Assembly (NCBI GenBank): GCA_965227445.1
Contig: OZ245751.1
Location: 1,116,001 to 1,180,000, forward strand
Source: DT-110 sp030148525
Lineage (GTDB): Bacteria; Bacteroidota; Bacteroidia; Chitinophagales; Saprospiraceae
Direction of reading: 5' to 3'
DNA: 64,000 nucleotides
Shown: one piece after another, positions 35,901 to 43,793 of the stretch
Numbering within the stretch: position 1 is the first letter of the stretch
How the letters are laid out: each line of letters opens with the position of its first letter
Notes under the pieces: model-generated
The model's database searches: none
Told to the model about the DNA's origin: nothing
What the model saw: only the letters and a program-made list of their open reading frames with translations
Program-made: the position numbers and the translations under genes

Positions 35901-38900
35901 TTCTCCGGACTCATCCAGATACAGGGTGACGTCGGCACATTGTGCCAGTGGCGGAAACGTATCTTGCAATACGACCTGTGCCAGGCAATTGCGTGAGCGG
36001 TCGGATTGATCAGTGACCGTCAGGGTAAGCAGCAGGGTGTCGGGATCGGAGCAATCAAAGACTGTTTGGGACAGTGTCTGCCCGGCTATTCCGCAGGCAT
36101 CCGAGGCACTGAGCAGAAGGTCGCCGGCGGTCAGGGTGGCTTGCCCCAGGTGATCGAGCATCAGTACCGTATCACGGCAGGTAATAACGGGACGCACCGT
36201 GTCGACTACGTGAATGGTGGTTTCACAGCTACCCGTATTCCCGGCTTTGTCCGTAGCGGTCAGGGTAATGGTATGAAGACCTTTTTGACTGCAGTCAAAA
36301 GAGGTTTGTGAGAGGCTGTAGGAGTTGATCCCGCAGGCTTCTTCCGGCGCGTTTAGCAAGTCAGCCGGTTGGATAGTGACTTGCCCACTGGTATTCAGGT
36401 GGATGGTCTTGAAGTCGGCACAAACCGGATCGGGCGGGGTTTGGTCCACGATGGTTACCCGGGCGTGGCAGGTGTCGGTTTGTTGGCCATCGTCGGCCGT
36501 CAGAACGACCATCGTGGATCCGATATCGGTGCATTCGAAAACCGACTGACTCAGGTTAAGGTCTACCGAACCGCAATTATCGGACGATCCCAGGTCGATA
36601 TCCGCAGTCGATAGGGTGGCGGCACCTTCCGCGTCGAGCACCAGGGTGTGATCCTGGCAGCGGGCCACCGGAGGCTCCGTATCACCTATCGTGATGGTAA
36701 CCGATTCGCAAGGGGCTGTATCGGCACAGTAGCCTTCAGCCCGCACGTAAAAGGTGGTGGTGGCGGTAGGGAAAACCACGTAGGAGTCACCGGTCGTTTG
36801 GCCGTGCCGGATCCCGCCGCAGGTCTGGGCGTAGATCACCCAGTGATCGGCGTCGTTCAGGTCGCCGTCGATCGATAGGGTAACGGCCTGAACACCACTG
36901 CAAAACTGGGTCTGACTGGCGGTCAGACTTCGCAGTGCCGGAGCGGTGCAACCCGTGATGGCAAAATCATCGACAAAAGCGTGGGGGCCAAAACCGGAAT
37001 TAAAGACAAACTCAAAGAGCACGTCTTTATCGCCGAATCGGGCGTTATCCAGTTTGATGGATTCAGTCACGAAATCACTATCGGCCGGTGGTGTATAGTT
37101 TTGGGCGTTGGGACTATCAAAAGCTGCTCCCGTCAGGTTGATCAGGGTATCCCAGGTACCCTCGTGGATGGGGCGCGCCCGCAGAATAAGCTGGTCATCG
37201 GGGTAACTGGATATGTATTTGTGGGCCCAACGAAAGGAGACCTGTGCATCGGCAGGTACGGCGACCGGTTGTGTTTTGGCGAAAGCCGACTGGTCGGGCC
37301 ATATCCAGAAACTGGCTTCCAGGTAATCGTTATTTGCCTGGACGACCTGGGCATCGCCGCCCTCCAGGTCCCAGCAAAATGGTGCCCAATGGTCGAATGA
37401 TTCCTGATAGGGGTAGCTGGCCGTGGCGCACAGGGTGGTAAAGTGGGCTGCACGAACAAAGGAGGTGTCACCGTTTTCGCATACTACCTGCAAGTGTACC
37501 GTGTAATCGGTGCCGGGCTCCAGATTGGGAAGGGTAACGGTGGTATTCGTCGATTGAATGGTAGTCGATTGATCCGGAAAACCCGATTTAGGACCGAAGG
37601 TGATCAGGTAGGAGTCGTCGGATGTCTGTGTATTTTCAATTTGGAGGGTCGCTGATGTCTGAGCGACCTGCTCCAGATTCATGGTCACCTCGGTCAGGCA
37701 GGATGAGGGGTTGAGAATGGCTTCCAGTGCAGCCAGCGCATTAACGCGTCCGTAGCCCAGCTGTTCGTTCCAGGTTCCGTTGGGGTAACTGGCATTGGTG
37801 GAATAGGTATACCCACCGGTTTTGTCGGCGGTTGATTCCAGGTAGAAGCGCGCTTGCTCGGCATTTAGGTTTGGATCAGCTGATAAGATAAGGGCCATTA
37901 CCCCGGCGGCATTGGGGCATGCCGACGACGTACCATTGAAGGTATTAGTGTAGTCGCCGCCGTTGTAGCCATTCCCACCCGCGATATCGGTGGTAGGAAT
38001 TTTTACGCCCGGCGCGCCCACGTCGATGGCCGTACCGTAATTAGCGCCCCACCAGTATTCCCCATCGCAGGAGTTGGGATTCTTGCGTTCGCCGCACATG
38101 CTGGTGGCCGCTACGGCGATCACGTCGTTTAGTGATGCGGGATAGCTAACCACGTTGTTATTGCTATTACCGCTGGCAAAGAGTACCGGTGCTCCCAGTC
38201 CGCCGCGTCCGTTGCTGACGGAGTTGGCGATGGCACTGGTGATCAGACTAGAGGAACTTCCGCCTCCCCAGCTATTGCTCAGCACATCGGCCCCGCCCTG
38301 ATTCCATGCCCAGTTGATGCAATTGGCGATGGTGGAGCTGGAGGTGACCCAGTAACCACCGCTGGAGTAGGCGATGCGCACGGGAATGATCTTGCAGTTG
38401 GGGGCGACTCCGGCTACGCCCAGGTTGTTGTTGGCTACGGCCGCGACAATACCCGCGCAGGCAGTACCGTGGGCGTCGTCGTTTTGGGCGTCGCCGGCTG
38501 TCTGTCCGAAACCATCGAATCCCGGTAACAGATTATCGACCAGGTCGGGATGGTCGAGGTCCACCCCTTCGTCGAGGATCGCCACCTTGATATCGGAGCT
38601 GCCCTGGGTGTAGTTCCAGGCGTCGGTCACCTGCATATCTTCGTTAGGGGTACCATTGTACTGCAGGGAAGTTCCGTCGTTTTGCAGGGCCCACTGGCGA
38701 TTGAAGTTGGGGTCATTGGCCGACAGACGGGGTATGCGCTTGATCATGTTGGGCTCGAGGAAACGATAGAGGCCGTTATCGGTCTGGCTGTTTACGTAAG
38801 ATAGCACCGCGTGTCCTTCGCGGGCGGGGGAGGTCAGGATGGTGGCAGCCCCCATGGTAGGGGAGAGGCGGGCTTGCAGGCCGTCGCGTGTCCATTGGGA

Positions 38901-39341
38901 GAGCAGATAGAGATCGGATATCCCGGGTTGTGACTGGGCATACAGATCGGGTAGTGGAAATTCGAGGGTTCCATCGGGGGTGTAGAGGCCCCGGGTGAGG
39001 TAGGTTATTTCGGGTAGTGCGAGGAGTGAGGCGTGCGCTTTTGGCCAGTCGCTGGCTGATCGCAGGGTAACGAACCATCCGCCGAGCAGCTCTTGGTAGG
39101 CGACGGTATCGGCAATAGGCAGTATGCCGCTCTCGTTGAGCAGGGTTTCTTGCTGAGTTGCGGTCAGGCTATCGGCGAACTGCAGGAAGAGTTCGTCGGC
39201 TGCTTCGGAGAAGGCATTGGTTTGTCCGTCGAGCGTAAGCGTTGTGGGCATGGGCGGTATTTGCCCGTGCAGGGAAGTGTTCCACGCAAAAAAAAGCATC
39301 AGCGCTAAAAGGCGCGACGTGCGGATTGTCGGTCTGTTCAT
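32997..39341 (-). CDS. Giant secreted subtilase with 12 HYR-like modules and T9SS domain
   Basis: 2114 residues. A signal peptide (about 1-27) and a propeptide precede an S8 catalytic domain with Asp257 (AILDEGVDLDHPDL), His291 (AHGTACAGIVAA) and Ser472 (FNGTSSACPNAAG), so the triad is intact. A fibronectin-like and a MAM/jelly-roll-like region (about 550-800) follow. Then come 12 full tandem ~80-residue modules and one partial, each with a CRDTxVYL strand, DNCGI and a DTxTP ending; paired Cys in each suggest disulfides. A module shared with the protein at 30022 and a T9SS type A domain (PNPAIDLATVRLAL to LVVQ) end it. It is predicted to be an extracellular, cell-attached protease. Confidence 0.92.
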   Translation of the reverse strand: MNRPTIRTSRLLALMLFFAWNTSLHGQIPPMPTTLTLDGQTNAFSEAADELFLQFADSLTATQQETLLNESGILPIADTVAYQELLGGWFVTLRSASDWPKAHASLLALPEITYLTRGLYTPDGTLEFPLPDLYAQSQPGISDLYLLSQWTRDGLQARLSPTMGAATILTSPAREGHAVLSYVNSQTDNGLYRFLEPNMIKRIPRLSANDPNFNRQWALQNDGTSLQYNGTPNEDMQVTDAWNYTQGSSDIKVAILDEGVDLDHPDLVDNLLPGFDGFGQTAGDAQNDDAHGTACAGIVAAVANNNLGVAGVAPNCKIIPVRIAYSSGGYWVTSSSTIANCINWAWNQGGADVLSNSWGGGSSSSLITSAIANSVSNGRGGLGAPVLFASGNSNNNVVSYPASLNDVIAVAATSMCGERKNPNSCDGEYWWGANYGTAIDVGAPGVKIPTTDIAGGNGYNGGDYTNTFNGTSSACPNAAGVMALILSADPNLNAEQARFYLESTADKTGGYTYSTNASYPNGTWNEQLGYGRVNALAALEAILNPSSCLTEVTMNLEQVAQTSATLQIENTQTSDDSYLITFGPKSGFPDQSTTIQSTNTTVTLPNLEPGTDYTVHLQVVCENGDTSFVRAAHFTTLCATASYPYQESFDHWAPFCWDLEGGDAQVVQANNDYLEASFWIWPDQSAFAKTQPVAVPADAQVSFRWAHKYISSYPDDQLILRARPIHEGTWDTLINLTGAAFDSPNAQNYTPPADSDFVTESIKLDNARFGDKDVLFEFVFNSGFGPHAFVDDFAITGCTAPALRSLTASQTQFCSGVQAVTLSIDGDLNDADHWVIYAQTCGGIRHGQTTGDSYVVFPTATTTFYVRAEGYCADTAPCESVTITIGDTEPPVARCQDHTLVLDAEGAATLSTADIDLGSSDNCGSVDLNLSQSVFECTDIGSTMVVLTADDGQQTDTCHARVTIVDQTPPDPVCADFKTIHLNTSGQVTIQPADLLNAPEEACGINSYSLSQTSFDCSQKGLHTITLTATDKAGNTGSCETTIHVVDTVRPVITCRDTVLMLDHLGQATLTAGDLLLSASDACGIAGQTLSQTVFDCSDPDTLLLTLTVTDQSDRSRNCLAQVVLQDTFPPLAQCADVTLYLDESGEATLLTASIDAGSTDNCGIANRSVASGGFSCADLGNQSVQLQIEDTRGNTSFCESIISIRDTITPTAICRDTFVILDGLGQGMITPEMIDAGSFDQCALTEWAVDQDVVTCADGDTALITLQVADAGGNIATCQSKVVLLDTLAPIARCRDTVLYLPASGVLDLPDNLLDAGSSDNCGIGAYGLSRSRVTCADVGELTLTMGVDDTYGNGSACSGMVTIQDTITPQARCRDTSIYLDQQGMAMLDPVLIDASGPDACGILSRELDRDVFQCADRGPQLVTLTIMDPDSNTSSCQSTVQVLDTITPVARCRDTLVYLDASGTALLTPAMLENGSTDNCSILEWGLDRDLLGCDDLGVTAIQLQVADGGGNIGTCTSQITVRDTINPVAICRDTTVYLPVSGILPLPANIMDGGSTDNCRIVERVSLPSQVTCEDVGTLVVTMQIADAGGTIAECSATLSVIDTITPMATCRNTAVYLDTAGIAVLTIDEIDASGPDACGIATRELNRDTFTCSDLGPQLVTLTVTDLESNSSFCESTVTVRDSITPIARCRDTSVYLGLGGGAYINPLLINDGSTDNCGIMEMGLSQDLFTCDDLGVNEVQLQVADAGGNIGTCIAHVTVIDPIDPQVSCRDTTVYLDALGQANLAPADLEDNSLDNCGIIDRSLDWYTFDCDDVGTHPVRLTILTGNGDTASCVSQVTVLDTIAPTVMAADMDVVLRPMGDIRIDSTDLADLFYDACGPLTFDTVGFQFDCTMIGPKKRNIRATDVHGNSTTIRLNIMVRDTSGLACADEVICEEHPRDHAFRGRQQGHRNAFAQRGILASGKIPPGLDTRYEAGEVIILEPGFHARPGSRFLARIRPCRPQANAEQPVIGTYLPPTSVQADAHHDLRIQPNPAIDLATVRLALASEQTCQLTLYDLQGRPVRSLLLSQKRDPGRYDIDLYVGDLPSGLYVVRLITDEGVVSKTLVVQ

Positions 39342-39525
39342 CGATTACGATTTGGCACAGGACCGGGCGTTGGTTAGGCTGGGAGGGACGCTGAGCAGCG
39401 GCGTGTATGGTCGTCGGGGCGGCCGTTTCGTTGCTTCGAAGTGGAATGGTGTTTAAAGATACTAACTTTTGGTATTGTGTGCACGATTTGGTACGGGAAT
39501 TTTTGGGGACGGTTGCGTGGCTACG

Positions 39526-39812
39526 GGCTTACGCCCGTCGGGATAATAAGGTCGCCCCTGACGGGGCTTGGTTGTGTGCCGGGCGGCACGGTGTGTTTTT
39601 GACGGGCTGTCGCCCGTCGGGATAGGATAGTTAGGTCGCCCCTGACGGGGCTCGGTGGTGTGCCGGGCGGCACGGTGTATTTTTGACGGGCTGGCGCCCG
39701 CGAGAATAGAAGATAGGTCGCCCCTGACGGGGCTCATCAGTGTTTTTATCGCCACTTTCGGCTAGTTGGTGGGCTGATTCTTTTTTGGGCAGTGAGGTCG
39801 CCCCTGACGGGG
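39526..39812. repeat. REP-like palindrome array, left of the Y1 transposase
   Basis: Two hairpin motifs alternate: CGGGCTTACGCCCG (three variants near 39527, 39600 and 39686) and AGGTCGCCCCTGACGGGGCT (four copies near 39569-39800). All are in the same orientation. The region 39342-39525 before it has no gene. Confidence 0.85.
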
Positions 39813-40028
39813 CTTAGTTGGTAGCTTCATCCGGACGGATTTCGGCGCACGGTGAGCAGGGGCTTTAGGGTAGGTCGGGCTTTGGGGGTCTTTTGTTTAT
39901 TGTAAAAATGGCAGGTGATTGCTCATAAGCATCAAAGGTGCTGTGGCCAGTGCCGTCAGGCACGATCTTTTTCGTGACCGGAATAAGATCACGCCCATTA
40001 TGACGGGTATTCAATTTCGGGATTGGAA

Positions 40029-40490
40029 TTACAATGGGTCGTGAAACAAATATTGCTCGTCGTAATTCACCCCGTGTTTGGTGAGCAGGTTTATGTATTC
40101 TTTTCGAAAGGGCACTTTGGCATGGTGAATCTCCTGCCGTTGGATGTAGGCGCAGACGTTGGGGATGGCCTCGCGGCTGTAGGAGAAAACGCCGTAACCG
40201 GTTTGCCAACGAAACGGACGGGGCAGATCGATCTCTTGATTGGCCCAGCGCGACGAGTTGGCTTTTGCCACACGCATCACATCGGCTACCGACAATGCAG
40301 GTCTTAAGCTAAAAAAGAGGTGAACATGATCAGCCACACCATTTACAGCGAGTGCCTTACAACCCGTTTGATTGATAAAATACCCGAGAATGGCCATCAT
40401 ATCGGATCGCCAGTGGGGTTGGATCATCGCTTGCCGGTATTTTACGGCGAAGACACATTGGACATAGAGTTGAGCATAGCTGTTTGGCAT
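40029..40490 (-). CDS. Y1 (HUH) transposase, IS200/RAYT-like
   Basis: 153 residues, normal length for IS200 TnpA. HUH motif HVHLFF (about residue 54), and the catalytic tyrosine is expected in CAYIQRQEIHH (about 113-123). Enzymes of this fold cut and rejoin single-stranded DNA at hairpins. The gene is flanked on both sides, within 220 bp and 130 bp, by REP-like palindrome arrays, the arrangement of REP-associated tyrosine transposases, which are domesticated to their REP hairpins. No IS605 TnpB nearby. Frame is intact, so the enzyme may be active. Confidence 0.88.
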   Translation of the reverse strand: MPNSYAQLYVQCVFAVKYRQAMIQPHWRSDMMAILGYFINQTGCKALAVNGVADHVHLFFSLRPALSVADVMRVAKANSSRWANQEIDLPRPFRWQTGYGVFSYSREAIPNVCAYIQRQEIHHAKVPFRKEYINLLTKHGVNYDEQYLFHDPL

Positions 40491-40620
40491 AGAGGTAAGT
40501 TGACGAATTCTTCGGGCTGTCGCCAGACAGTTGGACGGGAAAAGTAGGTGAGCAGATGGGGGTGGTTTTCAGGAGTAGATGTTGGTATTGTGGTGACGAT
40601 GAGTGGGTTGTGGGGTGAAT

Positions 40621-40985
40621 TAACGGGCTTACGCCCGTTTGAACAGATAGGTCGCCCCTGACGGGGCTCGGTGGTATGGCTGGCGCCACGCTGGTCTGTT
40701 GCGGGCTTACGCCCACATATTTTTTAGGTCGCCCCTGACGGGGCTCGGTGGTATGGCTGGCACCTTCGTCCGTACGGACTTCGGCGTCCGGAGGACGGGG
40801 CTTGGTGGTGTGGCTGGCGCCACGCTGGTCTGTTGCGGGCTTACGCCCACATATTCTTCAGGACGCCCCTGGCGGGGCTCGGAGGTATGGCAATCGGCAC
40901 GGAGTATTTTTGACGTGCTTATGCCCGTCTTAACAAAGAGGTTGCGGCTCACGGGGCTTGGATCCGGTGCCGGGGAGTGGTACGG
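40621..40985. repeat. REP-like palindrome array, right of the Y1 transposase
   Basis: It contains CGGGCTTACGCCCGT and AGGTCGCCCCTGACGGGGCT hairpins and one copy (40801-40956) of the 156-bp unit that is tandemly duplicated at 43101-43412. Right after it, 41030-41060, lies a near-perfect palindrome GCGCCTAC/GTAGGCGC around CCGTACGG. Confidence 0.85.
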
Positions 40986-41125
40986 CTGATTGCTGACGGT
41001 ATTAGGACTTTTGGGACAGGTAGGTTGCCTCCGGCGCCTACATCCGTACGGACGTAGGCGCAGGGGAACGGGGCGGTGGGGTTTATTTGGATGCGCCGGG
41101 ATACTCCGACGCAATCAAATACCAT

Positions 41126-41749
41126 TCAGGCGAACAGGCCCTCCTGTTCGTAGCTGATGTGTTCATCCGAATGCAAGAGCGGGCGGATCCGGGCAACAAA
41201 ATCCGGGTATTTACCTGCGGGGCTGCAGCCCTTGAGCATGCCGAGGTAGACTTTTCGCTGCGGCCCTTTGAGGCGCTCGAATACCCAGGCCAGCTGGAAC
41301 TGCTCGAATTCATCGAGGTCGTAATCGAGAATACTGCGCACCACAGCGACCGATTCCACATAGGTAAACGCCTTGGGCAGCACCTTCATCAGGATATCCT
41401 CCTCGTGCTTGAGGTGGTCCCGGTGCTGAGCAATCCATTCACTCATTGCGTTCTTGACCTGCGGCAGGTTTGAGCGGTTTTCGGGTAGATCATCCATCAG
41501 GCTGGTCAGGTGGTCGAAGGCGCGGTGTTCGGCTTCGTGTTCTTCCGAAAAGGCATCGGTCAGGTTGGGCCGTTTCTCTTCCAGGGGCGGATAAAAGGCG
41601 TTATCCTCCTGATTGGCGTGCAATTCGATGACCCGCTTGACATCTTCGAACGTGGTTTTTAATAAACCAGCGTTAGCAGCAGATAGATCCTGGTTGAGTT
41701 CCTCCAATTGATTTAATCCGGAGCGGATGGCCTCGTGGGTCAGCCGCAT
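41126..41749 (-). CDS. Hemerythrin-domain protein
   Basis: 207 residues. The four-helix hemerythrin-like (HHE) domain shows His/Glu iron ligands in order: an early helix with THEAI, HANQEDNAFYPPL, EEHEAEHRAFDHL and HRDHLKHEEDILM (the last with three His/Glu). It would bind a di-iron centre for O2, NO or iron-stress sensing, as in YtfE/ScdA-type repair proteins, but the N-terminal ScdA domain is missing. It lies downstream of the rhodanese gene on the same strand, in a possible redox stress group. Cytoplasmic. Confidence 0.88.
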   Translation of the reverse strand: MRLTHEAIRSGLNQLEELNQDLSAANAGLLKTTFEDVKRVIELHANQEDNAFYPPLEEKRPNLTDAFSEEHEAEHRAFDHLTSLMDDLPENRSNLPQVKNAMSEWIAQHRDHLKHEEDILMKVLPKAFTYVESVAVVRSILDYDLDEFEQFQLAWVFERLKGPQRKVYLGMLKGCSPAGKYPDFVARIRPLLHSDEHISYEQEGLFA

Positions 41750-42067
41750 AATGCTGAATGGTTGACAGGTTGAAATGATAGGTTGAATTTATATACTGTT
41801 TCGGTGGAAAAAGAGGGTGGCATATGGATGATGATCATTCTTTTTTTAGGTTTTTGGTCCAGGGATCCTGCCTGCACTGGGCATACGCCCGTATGGGTTT
41901 CGGCGGGCATGCACGGCCCAAGGTCCAAGGTCCAAGGTTCAAGGACCACTTTTGGGTCCGGAAAAAGGCAGCATGGGTGCTTCGAAAGCATATGGGCCTT
42001 TTCCGTCGACTGAAAGGTTAGTATGCAGTCCAATGTAGCATCACTCGTCGCTACAGCGCCTTTCCCT
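41750..42067. repeat. Intergenic stretch with heptamer block and REP fragment
   Basis: Positions 41910-41950 carry GGTCCAA/GGTTCAA heptamers; 41878-41908 carry a GGGCATACGCCCGTATGGG palindrome and TTTCGGCGGGCATGC. No supported gene; an open frame on the minus strand here (41740-42183) is repeat-derived. Confidence 0.7.
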
Positions 42068-42649
42068 CTACTGAGTTCCGACCTCCATGGCCGCCGAAGC
42101 CCGAACGGGCGAAGGCGTGCCGATTTCCGCCCCCTTATTCCACGGCAGACGGGCGATACCCACTCGTAAGTAGCATTTGTCAATAATGGCGGTGATGGTT
42201 AGTCCCAGACAAAGGATGATCGGAATGACCAGAAAGTAATCCGACGCCCAGTGGTACCCGATTAGGAAAAGGCCAAGCAGGATGCCCAGTAAAAACCGGA
42301 ACTGGCGATCCACACTCCAAATATTTTCAGGTGTTTCCAGGGCAATGTCCTCCAGGTGTCGATCGAGCACGAACACCCGGGTAATCCCATGTTTGTGGAG
42401 TTTCCGCGCTATCTCGTTTGCCCGGTCCCCCGTCTGGCAGACCAGGAAGATGGCCTGTTGCCGGTAGGCACGGTAGTCGGTCACCGAAAAACGGGTGGAG
42501 GGGTGATTGACGGCTCCGGGCAGGTGCCCGTCCTTGAATTCGGCCGGCTCCCGTACGTCGATGATGATGCCCTCGCCACGTTGTTGTCTGGCGCGGGCTT
42601 CGGTAAGAGATATTTGTTTAGCTCTGTATTCGGCAGTAATGAAAGTCAT
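42068..42649 (-). CDS. Rhodanese-DUF2892 membrane protein (YgaP-like)
   Basis: 193 residues from the ATG at 42649 (MTFITAEYRAKQ). The N-terminal rhodanese domain has IIIDVREPAEFKDGHLPGA and the active-site loop LVCQTGDRA with the persulfide Cys. Two membrane helices (about 118-160, FRFLLGILLGLFLIGYHW and YFLVIPIILCLGLTI) form the DUF2892 part, as in YgaP, a membrane sulfurtransferase. The last 19 residues (EIGTPSPVRASAAMEVGTQ) are coded by a dispersed palindrome of the CCGCCGAAGCCCGAACGGGC type, so the original stop was probably replaced when the repeat arrived. Confidence 0.88.
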   Translation of the reverse strand: MTFITAEYRAKQISLTEARARQQRGEGIIIDVREPAEFKDGHLPGAVNHPSTRFSVTDYRAYRQQAIFLVCQTGDRANEIARKLHKHGITRVFVLDRHLEDIALETPENIWSVDRQFRFLLGILLGLFLIGYHWASDYFLVIPIILCLGLTITAIIDKCYLRVGIARLPWNKGAEIGTPSPVRASAAMEVGTQ

Positions 42650-42793
42650 GGTATGGTACAATTAAATGATCGTAAACGATTAGACATGTGGGATCGAATC
42701 CGGACCCCTTTAATCTCAGCCTCAGTCTAAACCTCAGCCTAAGTCTCAGCCTTCCCCGTCCTCTGTAGCGCAGGGAAAGCGGCCAGCCTTCAA

Positions 42794-42937
42794 TCATCCA
42801 GCCATCACGGCCTTGCCAATCAAATAAACCAGTGGAAAAAAGCTCAGGCAGGCGATGGCGATAATTGCCTGTCGCGCATTCGTTTTTGTTTGAGCAGATG
42901 TTTCTGTTGACGGCTGAATGGTGATTGATTGTTTCAT
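42794..42937 (-). CDS. Small single-TM protein
   Basis: 47 residues: a Thr/Gln-rich polar N-terminus (MKQSITIQPSTETSAQTK) and one membrane helix (AIIAIACLSFFPLVYLIGKAVM). It starts in unique sequence just after the repeat array and precedes the rhodanese gene on the same strand (144-bp gap). No family known. Its clean helix after a charged turn supports a real small membrane protein, but a chance frame cannot be excluded. Confidence 0.5.
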   Translation of the reverse strand: MKQSITIQPSTETSAQTKTNARQAIIAIACLSFFPLVYLIGKAVMAG

Positions 42938-43049
42938 GGTGGTGTTTTTTATGGTTGTTTGTTTTTGCAAATGGTACGCTACAAAGGTGGGGGTAGCGGG
43001 GCGGTAAAAGCTGGACATGATTGGGTAAAAGGTGGACAGGCCGGGGGGA

Positions 43050-43540
43050 TATTCCCTCGGGCTTGCGCCCGAGAGAACAGATAGGTCGCCCCTGACGGGG
43101 CTTGGTGGTGTGGCTGGCGCCACGCTGGTCTGTTGCGGGCTTACGCCCACATATTCTTCAGGACGCCCCTGACGGGGCTCGGAGGTATGGCAATCGGCAC
43201 GGAGTATTTTTGACGTGCTTATGCCCGTCTGAACAGAGAGGTTGCGGCTCACGGGGCTTGGTGGTGTGGCTGGCGCCACGCTGGTCTGTTGCGGGCTTAC
43301 GCCCACATATTCTTCAGGACGCCCCTGACGGGGCTCGGAGGTATGGCAATCGGCACGGAGTATTTTTGACGTGCTTATGCCCGTCTGAACAGAGAGGTTG
43401 CGGCTCACGGGGCTTGGTGGTGTGTGGCTATCGGCAAGTGTTGGTTGCATATGGAGTTGCGCGGGCTAATTTGATAGATCGCCCCTGGCACCTTCGTCCG
43501 TACGGACTTCGACGTCCGGAGACCGGGGCTCAGGTACGAC
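43050..43540. repeat. REP-like array with two tandem 156-bp units
   Basis: The unit at 43101-43256 is repeated almost exactly at 43257-43412; a third copy is at 40801-40956. Each holds a GCGGGCTTACGCCC hairpin, a GACGCCCCTGACGGGGC hairpin and a GGCGCCACG element. The array ends near 43530 with the CCTTCGTCCGTACGGACTTC palindrome. Open frames reading through it are repeat-derived, not genes. Confidence 0.88.
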
Positions 43541-43793
43541 CTTTATTCGCGCCCAACAGATAAGCGCGGTTATCATACCGGATGAGTTCATTATGAAAAG
43601 GACATGAAACAGGACCAGGGGATACAATAGCTCAGCAAAAGATTCCCCGTATTGGATGGGCAACATGCTAACATCGAGATACCTACTACCCCGTACCGGG
43701 AGCTTGGTTCTTGACTCCCTGTGTTCTGCTAAACCACCTCAGCCCAACCTCCCATTTTATTACGTACTTTATGCACCTCTAAAAACAACTTCC

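Noticed and set aside
34249..37471. Several open frames opposite the repeat modules of the subtilase
   Set aside because: They recur at the module period and are antisense shadows of the repeat code.
42938..43563. Open frames on both strands reading through the REP array
   Set aside because: They repeat with the 156-bp unit and translate palindromes; the only part kept is the unique 47-codon frame at 42794-42937.
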